A stretch of 5,730 bases of DNA, from NCBI GenBank assembly GCA_029880385.1, contig JAOUOM010000168.1:1-5730 (forward strand), written 5' to 3'. Positions 1 to 5,730 of this stretch are shown here, one piece after another. Both the position numbers and the translations under genes were made by a program. The notes beneath the pieces were generated by a model. That model did not search any database and had not been told where the DNA came from. It saw only the letters and a program-made list of their open reading frames with translations. Every line of letters begins with the position of its first letter. The stretch's first letter is position 1. The stretch comes from Cyclobacteriaceae bacterium. Its GTDB lineage: Bacteria; Bacteroidota; Bacteroidia; Cytophagales; Cyclobacteriaceae.

Positions 1-2027
1 ATACTGATATCATGATCAATTGCAATGACGGAGGGGCCAATGTAAGCCTGAATGGCGGACAAACCTGGTCAACGCAGCTTAATCAGCCTACTTCGGAATT
101 TTACCGGATCACAGTGGACCACCAGTTTCCCTATCGTCTTTATGCCGGGCAACAGGACAATACGACCATTTCAGTGCCCAGTGAGGAATTACGCACCCTG
201 ACGGAAACAGAGTCGTGGTATGAAGTAGGGGGCGGTGAAAGTGCAGATGTGGCAATAGACCCCCGTGATCCGGACATAATTTATGCAGGTACATATAGTG
301 GGGAAATAACCTATGTGAACCGTAAAACGGGTGAACGTCGACAAGTAACACCCTATCCACATTATACCGAAGGCACCCGTCAGCGGGATTTGAAATACAG
401 GTTTCAGTGGAATTACCCCTTGTTTGCTTCTGTCCATGAGCCTGGCACCGTGTATATCGCCTCCAATTATGTACATAAGTCGACCGATCAGGGCCAGACC
501 TGGCAGGTGGTTAGTCCCGACTTGACCAATAAACTTGACCAATACCATGATATACCCGGAGGGCCTGTTCAGCATGATGGCACAGGGGTCGAAATCTATT
601 CCACCATTTTTGCACTGGAAGAATCCCTGACCGAAAAAGGTGTCATATGGGCCGGTTCAGATGATGGCCGGATCCACCTCACAAGGGACGGGGGTAATAA
701 CTGGCAGGACATTACCCCGCGTGAAATGCCCGTTGAAGGGACTGTGAATAAAATTGAACTGTCTGCCCATGACCCGGCGCGAGCGTTGGTGGCCGTCTAT
801 AAATACCGCGATGGTGATTTCAGGCCGTATATATTCCTGACCAATGATTATGGCAAGAGTTGGAAATTATTGACCAATGGATCCAATGGAATTCCGGCTA
901 ATCACTTTGTGCGTGCCGTGGCTGAGGACACAAAAGTAAAAGGCCTGATTTACGCAGGTACGGAGTATGGCATGTACGTATCCTTTACCGACGGGACTTC
1001 GTGGCAATCGCTGCAGCTCAACCTGCCCCATGTGCCAATAACGGATATCGAAATTGCCGAAAATGACCTGGTACTGAGTACACAGGGGAGGGCTTTCTGG
1101 ATATTGGATGACCTGGCACCTTTGCAGCAGGCTAAAAAGGCAGCATCTGCCGCTAACCATTTTTTATATGAGGTGGAAGATACATACCGGACGAATGTGG
1201 GCGGTTGGTACGGACTGGGGGCGACCATCCGGTTTTACCTGAAAAATCCAGCTGAAAAAGATACGGTGTATTTGCGCATTACGGACAGCAACGGTCGTTT
1301 GGCAGCCTTGTGGTCGTCATTCCCAGAAGAAAATGCGGGTAGTATTGATTCAAAAGAAGGGTTTCAGTCGGTGAAATGGAACCTTGGTTATCCTGCACCC
1401 AAAATGGCAGACAATTTTGTTTCAATGGAATTTAGTGCGGGTAGAGAGCCGGGACCTCAGGCCGTACCAGGCACCTATCTGGTCGGGTTGACGGTTGGCG
1501 ATTGGAAAAGCAGCACCTCCTTTGAGGTGAAAATTGATCCCCGATGGACCGGTATTACTGCGCAAGGCCTGACGGCAAAATTCGAACTGGAACAAGAGAT
1601 CATTGCCCTGATCAACGAATCGCAGGAAATGGTACGTGAAATACGTTCCATTCGTCAGCAGGCAAACTCCATGGCCGCCAATGCAGTCAAAGCCGGATAT
1701 GACACGGAACTAAAGGAACTGGCCGATAGACTGGATGAAAAACTGACCAGTGTGGAAGACCAGATCATTCAAAACAAGATCGAAACATCACAGGACGAAA
1801 TTAATTTTCCACGTGTTTTCAGTAACCACATTGCCCGTTTGTATCGGGTGGTTGTCGACGAACACAACCATGTCACCGGTGGAATGACCGAACGATGGGA
1901 AGATCTGAAGACCGAATTTTCCGGTATACGCACGATGTATGAAGCGGTAAAGGCAACGGAATTAAAGGCATTCACCAATGCACTGACCGAGGCAGAAATA
2001 GCGTACATCCTCTATCCCCAAAAGTAA
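1..2027 (+). CDS. VPS10/sortilin-like BNR-repeat protein, 'glycosyl hydrolase'-type (5' truncated)
   Basis: The reading frame is open to the left edge (codons T-D-I precede the first Met at base 12), and the text around that Met is mid-domain, so the true N-terminus lies off-window. Counting from that Met, Asp-box/BNR motifs (D/N-x-G-x-T/S-W) occur at about residues 14-19, 158-164, 225-231, 278-284 and, degenerate, 325-331. Together they form a beta-propeller of the sortilin/VPS10 type. The segment STQGRAFWILDDLAPLQQ (356-373) closes the propeller and is highly characteristic of this Bacteroidota family. A beta-rich, FlgD/Ig-like module follows (about 405-508), then a helical C-terminal region (about 515-670). 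Full-length relatives are around 1000 aa, so roughly a third seems missing. Members are often labelled glycosyl hydrolase, but no catalytic residues are visible here and the activity is not established. Relatives are normally exported; the signal peptide would be off-window. The gene stops with TAA, 4 bases before the stop of the opposing gene. Confidence 0.9.
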   Translation, partial: TDIMINCNDGGANVSLNGGQTWSTQLNQPTSEFYRITVDHQFPYRLYAGQQDNTTISVPSEELRTLTETESWYEVGGGESADVAIDPRDPDIIYAGTYSGEITYVNRKTGERRQVTPYPHYTEGTRQRDLKYRFQWNYPLFASVHEPGTVYIASNYVHKSTDQGQTWQVVSPDLTNKLDQYHDIPGGPVQHDGTGVEIYSTIFALEESLTEKGVIWAGSDDGRIHLTRDGGNNWQDITPREMPVEGTVNKIELSAHDPARALVAVYKYRDGDFRPYIFLTNDYGKSWKLLTNGSNGIPANHFVRAVAEDTKVKGLIYAGTEYGMYVSFTDGTSWQSLQLNLPHVPITDIEIAENDLVLSTQGRAFWILDDLAPLQQAKKAASAANHFLYEVEDTYRTNVGGWYGLGATIRFYLKNPAEKDTVYLRITDSNGRLAALWSSFPEENAGSIDSKEGFQSVKWNLGYPAPKMADNFVSMEFSAGREPGPQAVPGTYLVGLTVGDWKSSTSFEVKIDPRWTGITAQGLTAKFELEQEIIALINESQEMVREIRSIRQQANSMAANAVKAGYDTELKELADRLDEKLTSVEDQIIQNKIETSQDEINFPRVFSNHIARLYRVVVDEHNHVTGGMTERWEDLKTEFSGIRTMYEAVKATELKAFTNALTEAEIAYILYPQK

Positions 2028-2031
2028 GTAG

Positions 2032-2685
2032 TCAAAACGGGGTATAAGCTGATACCGAAGGAGGAATACCGGTTTCCGGATTGAGTTTTTCATCGGGAAC
2101 CGGTTCTTTTTTTATGGTTGCCAGGGGTATGGTGCCCGCCCAGACGTCCAGCGAATAATCTTCGTCATCGTCTATTGGTCCACCGGAGCGGATTTTGGCC
2201 GAAGCTTCCGATATTTCCAGTGCAATCACCTGGGTAGCCTTTAGTTCGGCAGGGGAAGGGACACGCGCTTCGTTCCATCTTCCCGGAATGATGTTTTCGG
2301 TGATACAGTGAAGGGCCGTCAACTTTTCTTCATCGGTTTTAACTAACCGTGCTTTGCCAAAAACAACGACTGAGCGGTAGTTGAATGAATGGTGAAAAAC
2401 CGACCGGGCCAGTACAAGGCCATCAAGCAGGGTGACCGTCGCACTGATTTTGGGTTGTTGGAGCAGGCTATCCAGCATACGGTTTTTAATGGCCCCGTGC
2501 AGGTAGAGCGTGTCATCCACACGTCCATACCCGGTGGGTAATGTGAGGATGGTACCTTCAAAATCATAGCCAATGTGGCAGATAAAATGATGGTCTAGGA
2601 TCTGGAATATTGTTTCCCGGTCATAGGATGCGCGTTTTGCACCCCGCACTACTTTATTTAGCGGAAGTTTTGAAAAGTCAGACAT
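2032..2685 (-). CDS. Pyridoxamine 5'-phosphate oxidase family (FMN-binding split-barrel) protein
   Basis: This 217-aa protein resembles the NimA/PNPOx-like split-barrel group, which binds FMN or a related flavin. The biochemical substrate is usually unknown, and a true PdxH role is not supported. Recognisable family segments are LNKVVRGAKRASYDRETIF (9-27), the core strands with CHIGY (36-40), LPTGYGR (49-55) and LYLHGAIKNRM (60-70), then DGLVLARSVFHHSFNYRSVV (88-107), which probably helps shape the flavin site. The tail carries SAKIRSGGP...DYSLDVWAGTIPL (162-188), typical of this subfamily. No signal peptide is visible, so it is probably cytoplasmic. I chose the ATG at 2685 because homologous-looking sequence begins there (MSDFSKLPLN). 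The frame stays open upstream to a TTG at 2811, but those 42 codons look non-coding. There is no convincing Shine-Dalgarno; an AGGA lies too far upstream. It is convergent with the BNR gene and divergent from the lipoprotein gene, so it is probably monocistronic. Confidence 0.9.
   Translation of the reverse strand: MSDFSKLPLNKVVRGAKRASYDRETIFQILDHHFICHIGYDFEGTILTLPTGYGRVDDTLYLHGAIKNRMLDSLLQQPKISATVTLLDGLVLARSVFHHSFNYRSVVVFGKARLVKTDEEKLTALHCITENIIPGRWNEARVPSPAELKATQVIALEISEASAKIRSGGPIDDDEDYSLDVWAGTIPLATIKKEPVPDEKLNPETGIPPSVSAYTPF
2068..2113 (+). terminator. Probable intrinsic terminator of the BNR-protein gene, inside the opposing CDS
   Basis: The left arm ACCGGTTTCC (2068-2077) pairs with GGGAACCGGT (2095-2104) with one G-U wobble. 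Two more pairs (G-C and G-U) can be added inward, leaving a loop of about 13 bases. After one further T and a C comes T7 (2107-2113). It lies about 40 bases downstream of the BNR gene's stop, in the correct orientation for a plus-strand transcript. The same bases encode about residues 191-206 of the minus-strand PNPOx-like protein. Folding was done by eye, with no energy calculation. Confidence 0.6.
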
Positions 2686-2882
2686 GGGTTTTGTTTTTGG
2701 TTTCCTAAAATTGCACTGTTTTACGGAACAAATGACCGGATAAAATTTTTCCAATAAAATAGGGTGACTTTTTTGTTCGTTACCGTCATATGAAGGATCG
2801 AACCTATTCAATTGAAATCATTGTTATTTTTAGGGTCAGATCAATAAACAAGAAAAATCATACGTAAGAAAATTAAAAAAAA
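2686..2882. promoter_or_regulatory. Divergent intergenic region presumed to hold promoters for both flanking genes
   Basis: This AT-rich stretch of 197 bases separates two divergently transcribed starts and must carry at least one promoter for each, which is inference from layout. On the plus strand, TATTTTTA (2825-2832) matches the Bacteroidota -7 element TAnnTTTG except for its last base. No matching -33 TTTG lies at a normal distance, so I do not call a promoter there. No good -7/-33 pair was found on the minus strand. Two perfect palindromes, TCATATGA (2786-2793) and TTCAATTGAA (2807-2816), have centres 22 bases apart. The bases just before the lipoprotein start are almost pure A, a common Bacteroidota leader type that replaces a Shine-Dalgarno. 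Confidence 0.4.
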
Positions 2883-3632
2883 ATGAAAAATTTATTCGTC
2901 ATCCTTTTAGGACTTATTGTTTTTTCAGGATGTCAAAACAAACAGGTTGCGGAAATGGAAAAAGCGCAGCTACAATCCCAAATCGACTCATTGGCACAAA
3001 TTGCTGAAGCAAATACGTATCATATGGGGCTGCTCGAACAGGTAAACATGTATATGGACTCCATTGATGCCCAGCGAAATTGGATCAAAGTGGAGCTGGA
3101 AGAAGGTATGGAAGGGGAAGATTTTATCAATCGTATGAAGTCGCTCAATACCTATGTTCAAAAGGCTGAATTTACAATAAGTGAACTGGAAAAAAGCCGT
3201 AGTGCTTTTGCGGCACAGGTAAAAAGGCTTAAGCGAGATCTGGAGGCCAAGAACGTCGAAATCCAGGCACTTAAAGACAAGGTAGAATACCTTACCAATG
3301 AAAATGTAGCGCTGACAGACAAAATCACCATTCGTGAAGCTGAATTGGTACAGGCCGAATTGTCGTTGGAAAGCCGGAAGCAGGAATTGCAGGTTTTGGA
3401 GTCCAAGATAGATGCCATGCTCAAGGCGGCAAAAGTGTCGGAGGCAGATGGTTATTTTGCCAGGGGTGAGTCTATGGAAGAAATTGCCAATCGCACACAG
3501 CTGGCCCCTCGCCGTAAGAAAGAAGCACTGCAACAGGCATTGGAGCTTTACCTGAAAGCCAATGAAGCAGGCCATGAGGGTGCTGCAGCGAAAATCCAGG
3601 GACTGAAAAATAAATTAAAGGTAGATGAATGA
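2883..3632 (+). CDS. Coiled-coil lipoprotein with C-terminal TPR/Sel1-like segment
   Basis: The 249-aa product starts with a short type II signal peptide: K2 gives the positive N-region, the hydrophobic core is FVILLGLIVF, and the lipobox ends FSGC with the acylated cysteine at residue 17. The following residues are QNKQ, not the acidic run associated with surface export in Bacteroidota, so a periplasm-facing anchor is the more likely place (inference). Heptad-rich, charged helix dominates about 20-48 and 95-185, predicting a long coiled coil and probable oligomerisation. The C-terminal segment (about 187-245), including ADGYFARGE and EALQQALELYLKANEAGHEGAAAKIQ, reads as a TPR or Sel1-like helical pair, suggesting a protein-binding role. 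I do not recognise a named family and assign no function. The ATG is preceded by an A-rich leader with no GGAGG. The stop is 58 bases before the small membrane-protein gene, with no terminator between them, so the two may be cotranscribed. Confidence 0.88.
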   Translation: MKNLFVILLGLIVFSGCQNKQVAEMEKAQLQSQIDSLAQIAEANTYHMGLLEQVNMYMDSIDAQRNWIKVELEEGMEGEDFINRMKSLNTYVQKAEFTISELEKSRSAFAAQVKRLKRDLEAKNVEIQALKDKVEYLTNENVALTDKITIREAELVQAELSLESRKQELQVLESKIDAMLKAAKVSEADGYFARGESMEEIANRTQLAPRRKKEALQQALELYLKANEAGHEGAAAKIQGLKNKLKVDE

Positions 3633-3690
3633 AGTGACCGTAGCGCAGGTTCCGGACAGCTGATTTCAGTTAAATATTTTATCAATAGTC

Positions 3691-3819
3691 GTGAAAAAGT
3701 TTATAATTTTCCTTCTTAGCATTCTGGCAGGTTTGGCAGTTGTATTTTTCTTTATATCAAAGCAAAAATCAAAAATGAGGGAAGAAGTGCCCAGCACTTC
3801 CAAAAAAGCCAATAAGTAA
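3691..3819 (+). CDS. Small single-pass membrane protein (42 aa, GTG start), hypothetical
   Basis: A GTG at 3691 opens a 42-codon frame ending in TAA. The product begins (M)KKFIIFLLSILAGLAVVFF, giving two lysines and then one clean hydrophobic segment at about residues 4-22, followed by a polar, basic tail (SKQKSKMREEVPSTSKKANK). This is a textbook small membrane-anchored protein or an uncleaved signal anchor. There is no cysteine, so it is not a lipoprotein. GTG is the only conventional start between the upstream in-frame stop (3661-3663) and the membrane segment. No Shine-Dalgarno is seen; the leader is AT-rich, as for the neighbours. It sits 58 bases after the coiled-coil lipoprotein gene and 19 bases before the shared terminator, which fits a last gene in that transcript. 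The hydrophobic-then-charged composition argues against chance, but the frame is too short to be certain. Function is unknown. Confidence 0.6.
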   Translation: MKKFIIFLLSILAGLAVVFFFISKQKSKMREEVPSTSKKANK

Positions 3820-3838
3820 TTTCCCATCCAGGAGTGTT

Positions 3839-3879
3839 AAAAAAAAGCCTTCCCTAACGATCTAGGGAAGGCTTTTTTT
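3839..3879. terminator. Bidirectional intrinsic terminator
   Basis: The arms GCCTTCCCTA (3847-3856) and TAGGGAAGGC (3863-3872) are perfectly complementary over 10 bases around a 6-base loop, ACGATC. A8 (3839-3846) precedes the stem and T7 (3873-3879) follows it, so each strand reads as a GC-rich hairpin followed by a U tract. It should end the lipoprotein/small-protein transcript on the plus strand and the DUF1080/oxidoreductase transcript on the minus strand. The TAA of the oxidoreductase gene (3878-3880) lies partly within the T tract. Confidence 0.92.
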
Positions 3880-5209
3880 ATACCTGGGGTTCCCAGCCTT
3901 TTTCGTAGACCCTTTTCCATTGTTTCATGGCCTCCGGGTTGTTGAGGATTTTGCCATTCCCCGGGTCGATGGTGAGGCTTTGCTGCATGTCCTGTGCGAT
4001 ATTGCCCAGGTGGCACAATTGCACGGAGATACTGGCCTGGTCGATAGGGGCATTCAATGACTCACCTTCACGAATGGAATTGATGAAATTCTGCATGTGT
4101 CGGATCGTGAGCCCGTCAAAACCGGAAGTATCTGAAGTGGATGCCGAAGTGCCCGGATCAGGTTCCTTTACTTCTTTGATTTGTTTGCCCTGCAGGTCAT
4201 AGAGGATGTAGCTTTCACGGTCGAGGAGCATGGATCCTTTGGTGCCATGCAAGGTGACACCCCGTCCGCGTCCGTATTGGTTCAGGTTATTGCAACTACG
4301 TCCTTCCCATGTGATGGATTTTCCGCCTTCAAATTCGAACGAGGCATTTTGGGTGTCGTAGTACTCCCAGTCATCGTTGAAATGGTACCGGCCACCTGAT
4401 GACACGACCCGCACCGGGTGATCTACTCCAAGTGCCCAACGACAAATGTCTATCTCATGCGTGCCGTTATTATGGAGTTCGCCGGTTCCCCATGCCCGAA
4501 ACCAATGCCAGTTGTAGGGGTGGACATTGTCGCGGTAGGCCGTGCGGGGAGCAGGCCCCTGCCACAAATCCCAGTCAAGGGATGCAGGTACTGCTGTTTC
4601 GGTTCCTTTTCCAATGGGCCCGCGTGCATTGGTATACCATGCTTTGGCATAATGCACGTCGCCAATCAGTCCCTCACGAATGTCAGCAATGGCCACGGCC
4701 GAAGAGATCGATGATCGCTGCTGATTTCCCATTTGGCAGACTTTATTGTATTTTTTATAGGCCTTTACCAGTAGTTCGTTCTCATGCGGGTTTTGGCTGC
4801 ATGGTTTTTCGACATATACATGTTTTCCGGCCTGCATGGCCATTATGGCCATGGGGGCATGCCAGTGATCCGGGGTGGCGATGGCGACCGCATCCACATT
4901 TTTGTTGTCGAGGATTTTTCGGAAGTCGCGTTCTGCTTTTGGTTTGTACGGCAAATTGAGCTTGTCGTAGGCATAGGCAAAATGGTCGTCGAGGATTGCC
5001 TGGTCTACCTCACAGAAATGGGAAATTTGAGCTCCCTGGCACAGTGAGATGGACTGTGTGAGGGCTTTGGCACGTCCGCCACAACCAATAATGGCAATTC
5101 GTAACGTTTCGTTTGGTGAAAATGCAAACAGTTTTCCCGACGAAAGCGCAAAGGTGGCTCCGGCCAATGCGCTGTTTTTTATAAATGTCCTTCTTTTGAT
5201 GGTATCCAT
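3878..5209 (-). CDS. Gfo/Idh/MocA family oxidoreductase with Tat signal
   Basis: This complete 443-aa NAD(P)-dependent sugar oxidoreductase is probably exported. The N-terminus carries a twin-arginine signal, K-R-R-T-F-I-K at residues 5-11, followed by a mild hydrophobic stretch to about residue 30. The Rossmann fold begins with LRIAIIGCGGRAKAL (36-50), whose glycines bind the dinucleotide. ATPDHWHAP (111-119) and the family hallmark EKP (134-136, within VEKPCSQNPHENE) follow. The C-terminal substrate domain includes WHWFRAWGTGELHNNGTHEID (234-254), where the E and H residues are of the kind that line the active site in this group; assigning the catalytic base is inference. Length is normal for Tat-type Bacteroidota/Planctomycetota members. 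An exported member would need its cofactor folded in before Tat export. The ATG lies 6 bases after the DUF1080 stop without a clear Shine-Dalgarno, suggesting cotranscription and coupled translation. The substrate is unknown; oxidation of a sugar hydroxyl, possibly at C3, is suggested by the neighbour. Confidence 0.95.
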   Translation of the reverse strand: MDTIKRRTFIKNSALAGATFALSSGKLFAFSPNETLRIAIIGCGGRAKALTQSISLCQGAQISHFCEVDQAILDDHFAYAYDKLNLPYKPKAERDFRKILDNKNVDAVAIATPDHWHAPMAIMAMQAGKHVYVEKPCSQNPHENELLVKAYKKYNKVCQMGNQQRSSISSAVAIADIREGLIGDVHYAKAWYTNARGPIGKGTETAVPASLDWDLWQGPAPRTAYRDNVHPYNWHWFRAWGTGELHNNGTHEIDICRWALGVDHPVRVVSSGGRYHFNDDWEYYDTQNASFEFEGGKSITWEGRSCNNLNQYGRGRGVTLHGTKGSMLLDRESYILYDLQGKQIKEVKEPDPGTSASTSDTSGFDGLTIRHMQNFINSIREGESLNAPIDQASISVQLCHLGNIAQDMQQSLTIDPGNGKILNNPEAMKQWKRVYEKGWEPQV

Positions 5210-5215
5210 AGCTGT

Positions 5216-5730
5216 TTAGTTGTTTGACCGGATGATCAGGTTTCGGAAATATACGGTGTGTCCATGGTCTTGGAGGAGGATGTGTCCTTTTTCGAGAGTG
5301 CCAAACCCGGGCCATACGTTGTATTTGCTGGCATCCACTAATTGCTGGAACTCGGGTGTATTTCGGTCATACTCCAGGATTTTTCGTCCATTGAGCCAGT
5401 GCTCAACGTGATTGCCATTTGACAGGATGCCGGCGTGGTTCCATACACCGATGGGGTATACGGTTTTGTTTTCGGCTTTGATCAGGTCATAGAGGGAACC
5501 CATCGTACGGCTTCCTTCCTGGGCACCCAGTTGTGCGTCGGGGTGGGTGGCATCGTCGAGGATTTGGTATTCGAGCCCGATGGCCGATCCCTCTTTTTTG
5601 TTGAGTTCTGTATCCACAAAATATTTGATCCCGCTATTTGCCCCTTCGGAAATTTTGAAATCGACATAGAGTTCAAAGTCACCATACACTTCGGTTGTTA
5701 CAATGTCCCCGGCATTTGATGATTCACCAC
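5216..5730 (-). CDS. DUF1080 / 3-keto-disaccharide hydrolase domain protein (5' truncated)
   Basis: The frame stays open to the right edge, so only the last 170 or so residues are present. The first in-frame conventional start (a GTG at 5689) is internal, since family sequence (ESSNAGDIVTTE) precedes it. The visible part is a concanavalin/LamG-like jelly roll with many DUF1080 landmarks: YGDFELYVDFKI, EGANSGIKYFV, IGLEYQILDD followed by a histidine, GSLYDLIKA, the W-N-H-A-G strand, VEHWLNGRKILEYDR, and the terminal GHILLQDHGHTVYFRNLIIR. Characterised members of this family cleave 3-keto-glycosides, acting after a dehydrogenase has oxidised C3; which sugar is used here cannot be told. These proteins are normally exported or lipid-anchored, but the signal would be off-window. 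It is the upstream gene of the pair with the oxidoreductase, 6 bases apart. Any further operon members and the promoter lie to the right of the window. Confidence 0.93.
   Translation of the reverse strand, partial: GESSNAGDIVTTEVYGDFELYVDFKISEGANSGIKYFVDTELNKKEGSAIGLEYQILDDATHPDAQLGAQEGSRTMGSLYDLIKAENKTVYPIGVWNHAGILSNGNHVEHWLNGRKILEYDRNTPEFQQLVDASKYNVWPGFGTLEKGHILLQDHGHTVYFRNLIIRSNN

Noticed and set aside
12..14. ATG at 12 as the true start of the BNR protein
   Set aside because: The frame is open upstream to the edge, and the sequence immediately after is the interior of a BNR repeat (NDGGANVSLNGGQTWS). No signal peptide is present, though relatives are exported.
189..575. 128-codon minus-strand frame inside the BNR-protein gene
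   Set aside because: It is antisense to a region with clear BNR motifs and shows no protein-like features of its own.
2686..2811. 42-codon N-terminal extension of the PNPOx-like protein starting at 2811
   Set aside because: The first codon would be TTG. The extension has no family resemblance or signal-peptide character, and the ATG at 2685 coincides with the start of family-like sequence. It would also consume most of the promoter region.
2825..2832. TATTTTTA as the -7 element of the lipoprotein promoter
   Set aside because: The last base differs from TAnnTTTG and no TTTG lies at the expected upstream distance. In such AT-rich DNA a near match has little weight.
2988..3575. 195-codon open frame on the minus strand opposite the lipoprotein gene
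   Set aside because: Its composition (many F, L, C, H, Q) is that of an antisense shadow of a helical, charged protein. The plus-strand frame has a signal peptide, lipobox and coiled coil.
4399..4959. 186-codon open frame on the plus strand within the oxidoreductase gene
   Set aside because: It is antisense to a fully recognisable Gfo/Idh/MocA enzyme, rich in R, C, H and W, and contains no recognisable domain.
5687..5689. GTG at 5689 as the start of the DUF1080 protein
   Set aside because: The in-frame residues upstream to the edge match the family pattern before the YGDFEL strand, so the gene simply runs off the window.
1..5730. A novel defence, mobile or RNA-based system
   Set aside because: Both strands were read for repeats, tRNA/rRNA-like segments, transposase or integrase motifs and CRISPR-type spacing. 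All long coding regions are recognisable housekeeping, envelope or glycan-related families, and nothing of that kind was seen.

Overview
The window looks like ordinary chromosome from a member of the Bacteroidota (Cytophagales- or Saprospirales-like). Supporting signs are A-rich leaders without a clear Shine-Dalgarno, a typical Bacteroidota type II lipoprotein, a Tat-signal Gfo/Idh/MocA oxidoreductase paired with a DUF1080 (3-keto-disaccharide hydrolase) protein, and a large VPS10/BNR-repeat 'glycosyl hydrolase'-type protein. Base composition is balanced, somewhat more AT-rich in the lipoprotein and intergenic parts. The genus cannot be named from this sequence alone.

Layout. (1) 1-2027, plus strand: the C-terminal 674 or so residues of a VPS10/sortilin-like BNR-repeat protein whose N-terminus lies off the left edge. 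(2) 2032-2685, minus strand: a complete pyridoxamine-5'-phosphate-oxidase-like flavin-binding protein of 217 aa, convergent with gene 1 and only 4 bases from it. The probable terminator of gene 1 lies inside the coding sequence of this opposing gene. (3) 2686-2882: the divergent intergenic region, presumably holding promoters for genes 2 and 3, with two short palindromes. (4) 2883-3632, plus strand: a coiled-coil lipoprotein with a TPR/Sel1-like C-terminal segment. (5) 3691-3819, plus strand: a 42-aa, GTG-initiated, single-pass membrane protein. (6) 3839-3879: a strong, nearly symmetric hairpin flanked by A8 and T7, which should stop transcription from both sides. (7) 3878-5209, minus strand: a complete Tat-signal Gfo/Idh/MocA oxidoreductase. 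(8) 5216-5730, minus strand: the C-terminal part of a DUF1080 protein, running off the right edge and only 6 bases upstream of the oxidoreductase.

How the genes relate. Genes 7 and 8 form an operon read right to left. DUF1080 proteins and Gfo/Idh/MocA enzymes are known partners in oxidative glycoside breakdown: the sugar is oxidised at C3, then the weakened glycosidic bond is cleaved. The Tat signal places the redox step in the periplasm. Genes 4 and 5 may form a small envelope-associated unit ended by the shared terminator. The BNR protein and the PNPOx-like protein show no functional link to the rest. I found no RNA gene, mobile element, CRISPR array or defence-type system. The most interesting signals are the transcript-end architecture, the unannotated-size membrane protein and the exported oxidoreductase/DUF1080 pair.
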